Positions 1 to 7,487 are shown, numbered from the stretch's first letter. The stretch: 64,000 nucleotides of DNA from Nocardiopsis sp. N85 (GCF_028882275.1 NZ_JARBUT010000026.1:1-64000), one strand, 5' to 3'. Translations and numbers: made by a program. The notes: a model not told the origin generated them from the letters alone.

Positions 1-126
1 CTCACCCTGGAGTGGAGCTCCGGCCGTGTGGAAGGCAACGTGTGTCGGATCAAGGCGCTCAAGCGGCAGATGTTCGGCCGCGCCAAGCTCGACCTCCTGC
101 GCAAACGCGTCCTGCTCGCGGCTTGA
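1..126 (+). CDS. ISL3-family transposase, C-terminal end only
   Basis: The reading frame is open from base 1 to a TGA at 124-126. It ends with a stretch containing WSSGRVEGNVCRIK, KRQMFGRAK and LLRKRVLLA. This matches the C-terminal signature of ISL3-family DDE transposases (W-S-[NS]-G-x-[TV]-E-G, then KRxMYGRAxFxLLRxRVL). Only 41 residues are in the window, so whether the upstream part is intact cannot be judged. It lies just outside the left copy of the tRNA-Lys repeat, so it is probably chromosomal sequence flanking the island. Confidence 0.8.
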   Translation, partial: LTLEWSSGRVEGNVCRIKALKRQMFGRAKLDLLRKRVLLAA

Positions 127-191
127 GGAGATCGCTTCACGGAGAATGCGCCAGAGCCAAAACACACTGGCCATTGACAACCCAGGCCTGC

Positions 192-272
192 GACCTCAAA
201 AACGGCCTCTGAACTGGGGTTTTGTGGGTAGGCCCCCAGGGGCTCGAACCCTGAACCCACGGATTAAAAGTC
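192..272. repeat. Left attachment-site copy (3' half of tRNA-Lys)
   Basis: Direct repeat of 13268-13348 with mismatches only at 203 and 213; positions 214-272 are an exact 59-bp match. On the minus strand it corresponds to the tRNA from the anticodon stem-loop through the 3' end and trailer. Identity stops at 273. The 5' half of the tRNA is absent, so this copy cannot be a functional gene. Confidence 0.85.
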
Positions 273-575
273 GGCGGGATGGTGGGCGTTTCGTCGAACT
301 ATGTGGTGCTTCGTTCTGCCCTGTCCGGGCCCCGTGATGTCACCGGAGACCACGGAAGACCACCGCAGACCAGGGGGTTCCGGAACACCGGAGCCACAAC
401 GGAGCCAATTCTGGTTCTTCAGGAGTACCGTCAAAATCCGCTGGCTACTCGAGGTGGGAGCGCATATCTGCTCGGTAGCTCTTTGCGTGTGTTGGTCTCG
501 CCTCCGAGGCCGACCTGTTCTGCGACCCGATCCGGTCGTTCCTTCCCTGCGTGTGCGGGTCTCACCCAGGTCGGG
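273..575. other. Left island end without a gene
   Basis: I see no convincing gene here. The short open frames lack family features. The segment holds the AGACCA arm-like repeats (347-372) and otherwise looks like non-coding attachment-site flank leading into transposase debris. Confidence 0.5.
347..372. repeat. Three AGACCA repeats on a 10-bp period
   Basis: AGACCA begins at 347, 357 and 367, that is, on the same face of the helix. The cluster lies 75 bp inside the left attachment copy. Phage-type integrases bind arm sites arranged this way, so these may be arm-type integrase sites; that is inference from spacing and place. Confidence 0.4.
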
Positions 576-626
576 GAGGTGTTCGAGTAGGCCGTTGATC
601 GCTTCGGTCGGGCCGTTGGATGTGCC
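576..626 (-). pseudogene. Transposase C-terminal fragment (ISL3-like)
   Basis: Reading the minus strand from 626, the frame gives GTSNGPTEAINGLLEHL, a motif from the C-terminal part of ISL3-related transposases (TSNGPTEAINGRLEHLRGxALG). Downstream the frame continues without further similarity and upstream only a few residues fit. It is a short relic, not a gene. Confidence 0.55.
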
Positions 627-648
627 GGGTCTGTCGAAGGGTCCGTGA

Positions 649-1125
649 TCACGGCTGATGGCGGAAACTGATGCGCATCAGCCGACTGTCGGCCCAGTCT
701 TCGAGCCGAGTCGGCCGGATGGTGCCGGGGTCGTGGGGCTGATTGAGATCCGCGACGATTTCGGCCAGCACCGCCTGACGTTCAGCCGGGTCGGTGACAG
801 GCGTGGCCCGTGCAGGCAGATCTGCGCGGATCCCGTTCTTGAGGTGGAAGGTGAAGTCGGGATTGGCGAGCAGGTTCGCGTGCCAGTCGGTCGCGGCACC
901 GCCGGCGCCGCTACACAGGTAGGTGGTGCCCGCAGCTCGGTAGAAGAAGATCTCGATGCGGCGTGGCCGGCTGGTGCGGCGGCCTAGCGTCGTGATGTCG
1001 ATGGTCCGTTCTCTGGTGCCCGCGGCGGGGGTGATCTCGATGGCTTGTCGGATGTGGTTGGGCAGGTGGGACAGGGACGAGTCCCGTGCGGAGTCGTTCG
1101 ACCCGGTCATGTCTGGAGTGCTCAT
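649..1125 (-). CDS. Nitroreductase/deazaflavin-dependent oxidoreductase (DUF385-like)
   Basis: This 158-residue protein has the fold signature of the F420/FMN-binding split-barrel family related to Ddn: a TLGRRTSRPRRIEIFFYR strand region (about 45-62), then the YLCSGAGGAATDWHANLLANPDF segment (about 66-90) that shapes the cofactor pocket. Family members reduce quinones, nitroimidazoles or unsaturated substrates using F420H2, or bind other flavins. The ATG at 1125 overlaps the stop of the SDR gene (ATGA), so the two are translationally coupled in an operon controlled by the divergent TetR gene. The substrate is unknown. Family assignment is good; cofactor choice is inference. Confidence 0.75.
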   Translation of the reverse strand: MSTPDMTGSNDSARDSSLSHLPNHIRQAIEITPAAGTRERTIDITTLGRRTSRPRRIEIFFYRAAGTTYLCSGAGGAATDWHANLLANPDFTFHLKNGIRADLPARATPVTDPAERQAVLAEIVADLNQPHDPGTIRPTRLEDWADSRLMRISFRHQP

Positions 1126-1901
1126 ACGGTCTCGCTCTGAAGGGCGGGGCCGAGGAGGAGTCCACCGTCGATGACGTACTCCGACCCCGTGATGAACGAC
1201 GCCTCTGATGAGGTGAGGAACAGGAGAAGACGGCTGACGTCGGTCGGCTCCCCAAGTCGGGGGATGGCGAACGGCTCGGGTGAGTAGAAGTCGGTGATTG
1301 CCGCGGTCGCGCCGACAGCTGGTTTGTGGATGAAGGGGGTCGAGATCACGCCGGGGTGGATGGTGTTCACCCGGATGTGGTCGCGGCCGAGCTCGAGCGC
1401 TGCCGTTTGGGTGAGGCCTCGCACAGCCCACTTGCTGGCGACGTAGGGCGCGTAGTGCGCCGTGCCGCCCAGGCCCATGGCTGAGGCGATGTTGACGATG
1501 GCCCCTCCGGCTGCGCGGCGCAGAGCCGGGACTGCGACCTTGATGCCGAGGAAGATCCCCGTGAGGTTGATATCGAGGATCCGCGACCACGTGGCCTGGT
1601 CCGTGTGTTCGATCAGTGCGGGCGGGTTCTGCACGCCCGCGTTGTTGACGAGCACATTCAGGGCGCCGAAGGCGCTCTCGGCGGCTAGCACAGCGGCGGC
1701 CCACGAGCTCTGGTCGGTAACGTCGAGGCGGACGAAGCGAGCGCGGGTTCCGAGCTCGTCGGCCAGAGCGGCGCCGCGTTCCGCGTCGATGTCGCCGATC
1801 ACCACGTTCGCTCCCTCCGCGTGAAAGGCGCGCACGTGACTCGCTCCTTGGCCGCCGGTCCCACCGGTGACGAGCACGGTCTGGTTGTCGAAGCGGGGCA
1901 T
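1122..1901 (-). CDS. SDR-family NAD(P)-dependent oxidoreductase
   Basis: A 259-residue classical short-chain dehydrogenase. It shows the TGGTGGQG nucleotide-binding loop near residue 12, the acidic GDID segment near 35-38 that favours NAD, NNAG near 85, and the catalytic YxxxK in APYVASKWAVRG near 150. A C-terminal GSEYVIDGG closes the fold. I chose ATG 1901 because AAGGAA lies 7-8 bases upstream; a longer frame reaches 1937 without a ribosome site. It is the first gene of a two-gene operon with the deazaflavin-type reductase. The palindromes at 1959-2027 separate it from the TetR gene that probably represses it. Confidence 0.85.
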   Translation of the reverse strand: MPRFDNQTVLVTGGTGGQGASHVRAFHAEGANVVIGDIDAERGAALADELGTRARFVRLDVTDQSSWAAAVLAAESAFGALNVLVNNAGVQNPPALIEHTDQATWSRILDINLTGIFLGIKVAVPALRRAAGGAIVNIASAMGLGGTAHYAPYVASKWAVRGLTQTAALELGRDHIRVNTIHPGVISTPFIHKPAVGATAAITDFYSPEPFAIPRLGEPTDVSRLLLFLTSSEASFITGSEYVIDGGLLLGPALQSETV

Positions 1902-1958
1902 CAGATGTTCCTTACGTGGGTGAATGACCGGGATCACCAGTGATGAACCGACGGCCAG

Positions 1959-1980
1959 TGGTGAGTCGTTTGACTCACCA
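1959..1980. promoter_or_regulatory. TetR operator 1 (perfect palindrome)
   Basis: TGGTGAGTC-GTTT-GACTCACCA, a 9-4-9 perfect inverted repeat between the SDR start and the TetR gene. It lies 58 bases from the SDR start, where its promoter should be. Confidence 0.75.
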
Positions 1981-2007
1981 TCGCTCTGACACTAGGTCGG
2001 CGACAGT

Positions 2008-2036
2008 GGCGAGTCAAGCCACTCACCTCGTATGCT
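2008..2036 (+). promoter_or_regulatory. TetR operator 2 and leaderless promoter
   Basis: GGCGAGTC-AAGC-CACTCACC (2008-2027) repeats the operator 1 design (8-4-8) with one change per half-site. A TATGCT box at 2031-2036 follows. It ends 6 bases before the ATG at 2043, so the message is likely leaderless and autoregulated. Confidence 0.6.
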
Positions 2037-2042
2037 TTGCCC

Positions 2043-2687
2043 ATGAGCAGAGCCGTGACGACGTATCACCAGCGCGTCGCCCAAGAGAAGCGCGCGCTGA
2101 TCGTGACGGCCGCGACCGCACTGTTTCTCGAGTTGGGCTACGACCGGACGTCGCTGGCGCGGATCGCAGAGTCCTCGGGCGTTTCGCGGGCCACCTTGTT
2201 CAAGCAGTTTCCGAGCAAAGCCGCCCTGTTCGACGCCATCGTGACCGAGTCCTGGTCGACCGCTGACGAGGAGGATCCTCCGCCAGCAGGCAACGTCGTT
2301 GACGGGCTCAGCATCATCGGTCGCCGTTACGCCGAGTTGTTAGGCCGCGCCCAGATGACCGACCTGTTCAGGATCGTCATCGCCGAGCTGCCGCGGTTCC
2401 CCGAGCTGGCCCATGCGCAGTTCTCGCACGGGAAGCTGCCCTACTTCGAGTCCCTACGCAGCTACCTCCAGGCTGAGCACGAGGCGGGAACGGTGCGGAT
2501 CGAAGACGTGGACCTCGCAGCTACCCAGTTCCTGGGCATGATCTCCAACTACGTCTTCTGGCCGACACTTCTAGTGCCGGACTGGGAGGTGAGCGCCGAA
2601 CGCACCGCTCAGGTAGTCGACGAGGCCGTCCGCACCATCGCCGCCCGGTACGCCGCGAATGGGCCAGGGCCATCGACCAACAGCTGA
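2043..2687 (+). CDS. TetR-family transcriptional regulator
   Basis: A 214-residue repressor. The N-terminal DNA-binding domain is clear: RALIVTAATALFLELGYDRTSLARIAESSGVSRATLFKQFPSK, residues about 17-59. The C-terminal ligand domain (about 75-205) resembles the TetR_C_7/AefR-like group with GRAQMTDLFRIVIAELPRFPEL. ATG 2043 is chosen because the preceding TTG at 2037 has no support and a -10 box lies just upstream, implying a leaderless transcript. It diverges from the SDR/reductase operon and should repress it through the two palindromes between them. The ligand is unknown, probably a substrate of those enzymes. Confidence 0.88.
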   Translation: MSRAVTTYHQRVAQEKRALIVTAATALFLELGYDRTSLARIAESSGVSRATLFKQFPSKAALFDAIVTESWSTADEEDPPPAGNVVDGLSIIGRRYAELLGRAQMTDLFRIVIAELPRFPELAHAQFSHGKLPYFESLRSYLQAEHEAGTVRIEDVDLAATQFLGMISNYVFWPTLLVPDWEVSAERTAQVVDEAVRTIAARYAANGPGPSTNS

Positions 2688-3122
2688 GTCCCACCACCAC
2701 AAGGAGCTGATGCCTAAGCAATCGGGGCCGTCGGCACCAAGGACGTTCGCGCGGCACCCCGGGACGGACGCCGAAGGAGGGGAGTGCCGATGCGTTGACC
2801 CACCTCGATCGGCCGGTTACCGGACCCCTCTGTGTCAGACTGTGGCGGCGACCCTGCGGCGAGCGAGGGTCCTCCAGCTGGGCGAGCTTGTCGGCAAGGC
2901 CGACAGGGACAGGGGCGGGCATGGCAGACTGGGGGCGCAACGGAGTCCCTTGGAAGTCAGAGATGTGGAAGTCCCTGATCTTCTAGCGGGCTCCGTTGCT
3001 CGTTGGTGGGCGCTTCGACCGGATCGCTACAAGGCTGTGATCAGCGCCGATGGCTCACGATCCCGACTTTGAAACAGACCTGGGATGGGATGCCTCACGG
3101 GTCCGGCATGAAGGGAACCGCT
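2688..3122. other. Gene-poor gap with transposase relic
   Basis: No intact gene is supported here. The only recognisable content is the minus-strand transposase-like fragment at 2830-2940. Confidence 0.45.
2830..2940 (-). pseudogene. Possible ISAs1-like transposase N-terminal relic
   Basis: On the minus strand the frame reads LADKLAQLEDPRSPQGRRHSL, like the start of ISAs1-type transposases (LxxxLxxxxDPRxPRGxRHxL). The hydrophobic segment that should follow is missing. This is a weak match to a short fragment. Confidence 0.3.
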
Positions 3123-3590
3123 GTGAAGCGACGGACGCTGATCGGGGTCATCGGGGTCGGGTTGGCGGTTCTACCTGTCGGATGGGCTCTGCGCCAGGCG
3201 GTGAACGGGACCAAGGAGGACTGGCGTACCGACACCGCACCTTTGGAGCGGGCGTTCCCCGGTCTGGGTTCGCTCACCGACGCCAAATGGGTGAGCACCC
3301 GGGACAACGATCGTCTCCTTCAGACGCCGGATCTGGTGTTCGCAGGCTTCGCCCGGCTGTCCCCGGGGAAACTCGATGAACTGACGACGTCTCACGCCTT
3401 CGTGTCCGAGGAACCGACCTTCGACTTCTCCTCTGGGTTCACGAAACCGCTTGCGGATGAGGGCCCGGACGACCCACAGTGGATCCGGTCACCCGAACTC
3501 GACCGCAGCAGCGACAACCACTCCACCAGCCTGTGGTTCGACCGCCGCAGTGACACCGTCCGCTTTTGGGCGAGCAACCCGTACGGCTAG
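3123..3590 (+). CDS. Hypothetical membrane-anchored protein
   Basis: I do not recognise this 155-residue protein. It begins VKRRTLIGVIGVGLAVLPVGW, a basic start plus one hydrophobic segment (about 5-21), so it is probably anchored with the rest outside. The remainder is polar and acidic with many W, D and S residues. GTG 3123 is favoured by AAGGGA five bases upstream; ATG 3108 in the same frame is the alternative. Its TAG stop lies inside the CTAG target duplicated by the IS element. After removing the IS the frame would still end at that TAG, so the insertion did not truncate it. Confidence 0.55.
   Translation: MKRRTLIGVIGVGLAVLPVGWALRQAVNGTKEDWRTDTAPLERAFPGLGSLTDAKWVSTRDNDRLLQTPDLVFAGFARLSPGKLDELTTSHAFVSEEPTFDFSSGFTKPLADEGPDDPQWIRSPELDRSSDNHSTSLWFDRRSDTVRFWASNPYG
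3587..3590. repeat. Left target-site duplication (CTAG)
   Basis: CTAG directly abuts the left terminal repeat and recurs at 5097-5100. A 4-bp YTAR target is the known habit of IS701-family elements. The last three bases are the stop codon of the upstream gene. Confidence 0.75.
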
Positions 3591-3689
3591 TACTCCAGCC
3601 GCACTTGGAGATCTCGGTCTGAGCAACCCCCGGACATGAGACGGCCACCGCTGTGATCATGTGGGTGTGTTGGAACCAAACGATCGGCG

Positions 3690-4889
3690 GTGGCCGTGCC
3701 GCCCACTGTAGTAGAGGCCGACCCCGACGCGTGGGCGAACGAGTTCGACGACCTGTTCTCCCAGGTCGTAGCGCCCTTCTTCGGCCGCCGGGAACCCCGG
3801 TTGCGCGCCCGCTCCTACCTGCTGGGCCTGCTCAGCTCCCTGGAGCGCAAGAACGGCTGGTCCCTGGCCGAGTACGCCAGCGATGCGACACCGGACGGGA
3901 TGCAGCGGCTGCTCAACCACGCCCGCTGGGACGCCGAACAGGTCCGCGACGCCCTGCGCGCCCAGGTGGGAGAACGCCTCGGCCACCTGGACGGGGTGCT
4001 GGTCGTGGACGACACCGGGTTCGAGAAGAAAGGACGCCGCTCAGCCGGGGTACAGCGTCAGTACACCGGTACCGCGGGCAAGATCACCAACTGCCAGATC
4101 GGGGTGTTCTGCTCCTATGTCGACCCCGACCGGCAGCGGGTGCTCATCGACCGGGAGCTGTACCTGCCCCGGTCCTGGTTCACCGACCCCGACCGACTCA
4201 CCGACGCAGGAGTCCCCGAACGCGCGCACTTCGCGACCAAACCGGAGCTGGCCTGGGCCATGATCGAGCGGGCCGCCGACGACCCGTTGCTGTCGTTCGC
4301 CTGGATCACCGCCGATGAGGCCTACGGCGACAACACCCGCCTGCGTGAGCGCTGCCGTGACCGGGGGCTGAGCCACGTCATGGCCGTCTCCCGTGACCAC
4401 CGCCTGGTCCTGGGCGGGGTCAGGACCAGGGCCGACACCGTTGTCTCGCTGCTGGCCCCTGATGCGTGGCAGCGCTATGCCTGCGGGGACGGTGCCAAGG
4501 GCCGCCGGTTCTACGACTGGGCGTGGATCGGCCTGGGCGGGCACGCGTGGGTGCTGGCCCGCCGCTCGATCAGCGACCCCACGGACCTGGCGTTCTACCG
4601 GTGCTGGTCGGTGCGGCCGGTCGCCTTGTCGGAGCTGGTGCGGGTGGCCGGGGCCCGGTGGAGTGTGGAAGAGGTGTTCCAGACGACCAAGAACGAGGTG
4701 GGGTTGGATCACTACCAGGTCCGCACGCACACCGCCTGGTACCGGCACATCACGCTGGCGATGGTGGCCCACGCCCACCTGGCCTTCCTCGCCGCCGATC
4801 CGCCACCCGGTCGGGAGGGTCCGGTCGGCGAGGAAACCGATGGCCTCGCCACACAGGGGGCCCGGCCCGTGGGGACGATCGCCGCGTGA
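3690..4889 (+). CDS. IS701-family DDE transposase, C-terminus frameshifted
   Basis: The 399-residue product carries the IS701-type catalytic triad: D in LVVDDTGFEKKG (about residue 110), D in WITADEAYGDN (about 211) and E in WSVEEVFQTTKNEVGLDHYQVR (about 330). N-terminal residues 15-100 match the family's DNA-binding region (RSYLLGLLSSLERKNGWSLAEYA). It begins with GTG at 3690. The usual family ending, LxxLTVxEIRRL followed by a basic WSRWRRRHQARAR tail, is absent in this frame but is encoded in the next frame up to 5082. A one-base slip near 4860-4890 is the simplest explanation. The catalytic core is whole, so activity is possible but reduced. Confidence 0.85.
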   Translation: MAVPPTVVEADPDAWANEFDDLFSQVVAPFFGRREPRLRARSYLLGLLSSLERKNGWSLAEYASDATPDGMQRLLNHARWDAEQVRDALRAQVGERLGHLDGVLVVDDTGFEKKGRRSAGVQRQYTGTAGKITNCQIGVFCSYVDPDRQRVLIDRELYLPRSWFTDPDRLTDAGVPERAHFATKPELAWAMIERAADDPLLSFAWITADEAYGDNTRLRERCRDRGLSHVMAVSRDHRLVLGGVRTRADTVVSLLAPDAWQRYACGDGAKGRRFYDWAWIGLGGHAWVLARRSISDPTDLAFYRCWSVRPVALSELVRVAGARWSVEEVFQTTKNEVGLDHYQVRTHTAWYRHITLAMVAHAHLAFLAADPPPGREGPVGEETDGLATQGARPVGTIAA

Positions 4890-5082
4890 GGGGCCGGGCG
4901 GTGACGATCCGGGCGAGCTGATCGGGCTGACCGTCAACGAGATCCGCCGCCTGCACGCCCACTACCACCGACCCGATCATGCCTGGTCACACCGGGTCCG
5001 CTGGTCGCGGTGGAGACGCCGCCATCAGGCGCGGGCTCGTCGCTGCCACTACCAGCGGCAAAGACGCCTGATCGATCACTAA
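4890..5082 (+). pseudogene. Displaced transposase C-terminal segment
   Basis: In the +1 frame relative to the transposase the sequence reads GELIGLTVNEIRRL and then WSRWRRRHQARARRCHYQRQ before TGA at 5080-5082. This is the expected C-terminal tail of IS701-family transposases. It marks a frameshift or, less likely, programmed frameshifting. Confidence 0.7.
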
Positions 5083-5096
5083 GTGCGGCTGGAGTA

Positions 5097-5100
5097 CTAG
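5097..5100. repeat. Right target-site duplication (CTAG)
   Basis: Pairs with 3587-3590 and directly follows the right terminal repeat of the IS element. Confidence 0.75.
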
Positions 5101-5207
5101 AAGAAGCCATCGTGGGGCCTCGCCAATGGCCGACCACGGCTGCCCACTCGCACGCAGGGACGGCAAGCGGCGGTGACGCTAGTACCGTGCTGGCCTAGGG
5201 TGCCGGT

Positions 5208-5738
5208 GTGAGCACCCAATGGACGATCCACGGTGAGAAGCTCGTGGACCAGAACCGGCACATCCGTCTCTCCACCGTCGATATCACCCTCCCCGACGGG
5301 GTGTCCTTCACCCAGTACGTCGTTGCCATGCCGCCAGCCGCGATGACCCTGGTAGTGAACGAGCAGCGCGAAGTCCTGTTGATGCGGCGGCACCGATTCA
5401 TCATCGACCGGTGGGTGTGGGAGCTGCCCGGCGGCTACGTCGACGGCGTCGAGAACATCGAAGCAGCGGCGGCGCGTGAGGTCGAGGAAGAGACGGGATG
5501 GCGGCCTCGCTCGATCGAACACCTGGTGACCTTCCAGCCAGCCATCGGGTCGGTCGACCAACCCCAGATCATCTTCCTGGCCCGAGGCGCCGACCTCACC
5601 GACACGGCGCCGGACATCAACGAGGCCCAGGAAGTCCGTTGGTGGCCGTTGGAGGAAGCGGTGGAAATGATCGCCCGAGGGGAGATCATCGGTGCCTCTA
5701 CCGTGGTCGCCTTGTATCGGGCTCTCACCTTGGTGTGA
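5208..5738 (+). CDS. Nudix hydrolase
   Basis: A 176-residue Nudix protein. The Nudix box is complete, running from GGYVDGVENIEAAAA through REVEEETGW (about residues 79-102), giving the GX5EX7REUXEEXGU metal-binding pattern. The preceding WELPGG and the following PAIGSVDQPQIIFLARG resemble ADP-ribose pyrophosphatases. It would hydrolyse a nucleoside diphosphate linked to another group; the exact substrate is not readable. GTG 5208 is the only reasonable start; no strong ribosome site is seen. It converges on, and overlaps by 14 bases, the large HTH regulator, a pairing common in actinomycetes. Confidence 0.88.
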   Translation: MSTQWTIHGEKLVDQNRHIRLSTVDITLPDGVSFTQYVVAMPPAAMTLVVNEQREVLLMRRHRFIIDRWVWELPGGYVDGVENIEAAAAREVEEETGWRPRSIEHLVTFQPAIGSVDQPQIIFLARGADLTDTAPDINEAQEVRWWPLEEAVEMIARGEIIGASTVVALYRALTLV

Positions 5739-7068
5739 GTTCCTCGGCCCGCGTCGTGAACTCCTCCACCGTGGGCAGACCCTCATGGGGGCGGAGTCGG
5801 TGCCGAAGGCGACGCAGGTAGGACAGAGCGCGTTGTGACTGTAACCCCTCCACCAAATCCAGGGCCATCCCGCCGACCCGTACCGCCTCCTCTGGTTCGT
5901 CAGTAGCGCGGGCCGTGGCGAGCATCAAGAGATTGAACGTCTTGCCGCGCACATAGTCGGTGTTCATCTTCAGAGACTGTGCCGCGTATGCGGCGGTCTG
6001 AGAGTCGTTGCCGAGGGCGAGGAAACAATGTGCGACCTTGGCCGCGAGGTAGGCATGGTCGAAATAGGCGAGCCACTCCGGCGGGTCAGGGGCATCCGCC
6101 TCGAACGCCTTCACCCCTGCCCGCAGGGATCGGGACGTGGCACGCGGGTCCGAGAGTCCCGCGTGCCCGTGTGCTTCGATGAGGTGGCATTCCGCCGCGA
6201 GTGCGGGATGCCCTGACCGGTGAGCGGCGGACTGTGCTGCTCTCGCCAGGTCCACGGCCTCAGCCGACCGACCAATGTAGGTGGCTTGGTGCCCCATGGC
6301 CGCGAGGATCTCGGCACATAAACCGTCGTCACCGGCTGTCTGGGCCATTCTCAGAGCTTGGATCAGATACCGCTGGGCAAGGCCGTGTTCCTCACAGTCG
6401 TACGCCATCCAGCCGACGGTCTTCGTGAGTTCGGCAGCCGCAGAGAACAAATCCCTACCGACTTCTTCCTTGTAAGTACCGCGCAGCAAAGGAGCGACGT
6501 TGGCGTCAAGGTACTGCACAACAGTGCTTCGGATACGGCCTCCACCGACGCGATTGTCCAGGTCACGGAAAGCGCGTGTCATCTGCCGGATGGCCGAGAT
6601 CTCTGGACGTCCGACACGGATCCGGCCACGGTGGGATGGGCCAGCCGTAGAAGGCTGGGTGAGCCACCGCACGGTCGCTTTGGGATAAGCCGCCGTAGAG
6701 TACCCACTGAGAAGATCGCGCCGATGCTCCCCGTCATCGCGGTAAAGCTGGCTGGCCGAACTGATTCCCGCAGTCCAGGAGAGGGTGAACTCGAGAGTTC
6801 GGCTTTCGTCGGTGGGAAGCCCACAATCCTCAGGAAGCACCGGACGGCCCAACGCCTCAGAAAGGACTCCAGCGATGATCGCAGGGGTCGGCCGCTGTGG
6901 CCGCTCCCCCGACAACCACCGGCGGACACTGTTGTGATCGTAGGAGAAGGCCAGCCCCTGCTCCTTACCCCGGGCCACCACTCTTCGAGCGAGCCCTTTG
7001 GCTGGCATTCCGGCCTCGTCCAAGAGTTCTGAGAGCTGGGTGTTTGGTTTTTTTGGAGCACGCGCCAT
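5725..7068 (-). CDS. HTH/TPR-type transcriptional regulator
   Basis: A 447-residue protein of the actinomycete family with an N-terminal HTH and helical repeats. Residues about 8-75 (TQLSELLDEAGMPAKGLARRV to YDHNSVRRWLSGERPQRP) form an XRE-like DNA-binding region. From about 200 to the end, alpha-helical TPR-like units (GLAQRYLIQALRMAQTAGD, AVDLARAAQSAAHRSG, QTAAYAAQSLKMNTDY) form the ligand or partner domain. ATG 7068 follows GGGGAAAG; GTG 7080 is possible. It diverges from the lasso operon across a 200-base gap, so it may control that operon. Base composition looks less GC-rich than in the chromosomal genes to the right. Confidence 0.75.
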   Translation of the reverse strand: MARAPKKPNTQLSELLDEAGMPAKGLARRVVARGKEQGLAFSYDHNSVRRWLSGERPQRPTPAIIAGVLSEALGRPVLPEDCGLPTDESRTLEFTLSWTAGISSASQLYRDDGEHRRDLLSGYSTAAYPKATVRWLTQPSTAGPSHRGRIRVGRPEISAIRQMTRAFRDLDNRVGGGRIRSTVVQYLDANVAPLLRGTYKEEVGRDLFSAAAELTKTVGWMAYDCEEHGLAQRYLIQALRMAQTAGDDGLCAEILAAMGHQATYIGRSAEAVDLARAAQSAAHRSGHPALAAECHLIEAHGHAGLSDPRATSRSLRAGVKAFEADAPDPPEWLAYFDHAYLAAKVAHCFLALGNDSQTAAYAAQSLKMNTDYVRGKTFNLLMLATARATDEPEEAVRVGGMALDLVEGLQSQRALSYLRRLRHRLRPHEGLPTVEEFTTRAEELTPR

Positions 7069-7267
7069 AGCTTTCCCCACTGGTCCGGGTCAAAAGCAGT
7101 GTGGCACGCCTGCCTTCCCAGAGGCGGAGATTCAGAGAATCGCACTCCCATCCTGCACTCCTGTGTCTCGGAAGCGCGCTCATCTCCCTGCAACAAGCCT
7201 CCACGAAAGCTGCCAAGTAACAGAACGTAGAACCGTCGATCGCCACGTAGGCGGAAGGTTCACAAAA

Positions 7268-7414
7268 GTGGAGAAGCGAGTGCGGATGGACACCCCAGAG
7301 GCGGAGGCCCGAGAGCTCTCCGAAGAGGTGCTGGTGGAGCTCGGCGACGCCGCCGACCTGACGCTCGGCCAGGGCCGGGCCCAGAACGAGAACAAGCGCA
7401 ACCCCTACAACTGA
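7268..7414 (+). CDS. Lasso peptide precursor, albusnodin-like
   Basis: The 48-codon frame ends ...ADLTL-GQGRAQNENKRNPYN. It has the lasso-precursor marks: a charged leader, Thr at -2, Gly as core residue 1 and Glu at core residue 8 for an eight-residue macrolactam. The 15-residue core (7367-7411) carries Lys at position 10, the acetylated position I recall in albusnodin (remembered core GQGGGQSEDKRRAYNC). Three starts compete: GTG 7268 (AAGG 9 bases upstream), GTG 7280 (GGAGAAG 6 upstream) and ATG 7286. All leave the core unchanged. Cyclase, peptidase and acetyltransferase genes follow on the same strand. The leader lacks the usual YxxP recognition motif. Role inferred from motifs and context; confidence is high. 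Confidence 0.88.
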   Translation: MEKRVRMDTPEAEARELSEEVLVELGDAADLTLGQGRAQNENKRNPYN

Positions 7415-7487
7415 CTCGCCGAGGCGTCCACGGCCGTTGCCTCCGCGCGGCGGACGTGGACGCTCTCCCGAACGGATAAGGATCGCC

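Larger units (their letters stand above)
3591..5096 (+). mobile_element. IS701-family insertion sequence, 1506 bp
   Basis: The ends are perfect inverted repeats: TACTCCAGCCGCACTT at 3591-3606 and its complement at 5081-5096, each followed by CTAG. One transposase gene fills most of the element. Ends and target duplication are intact, which suggests a fairly recent insertion. The C-terminal coding part is out of frame, so autonomous transposition is doubtful. Confidence 0.85.

Noticed and set aside
192-272. A second tRNA-Lys gene
   Set aside because: Only the 3' half is present; the acceptor 5' strand and D-arm are missing.
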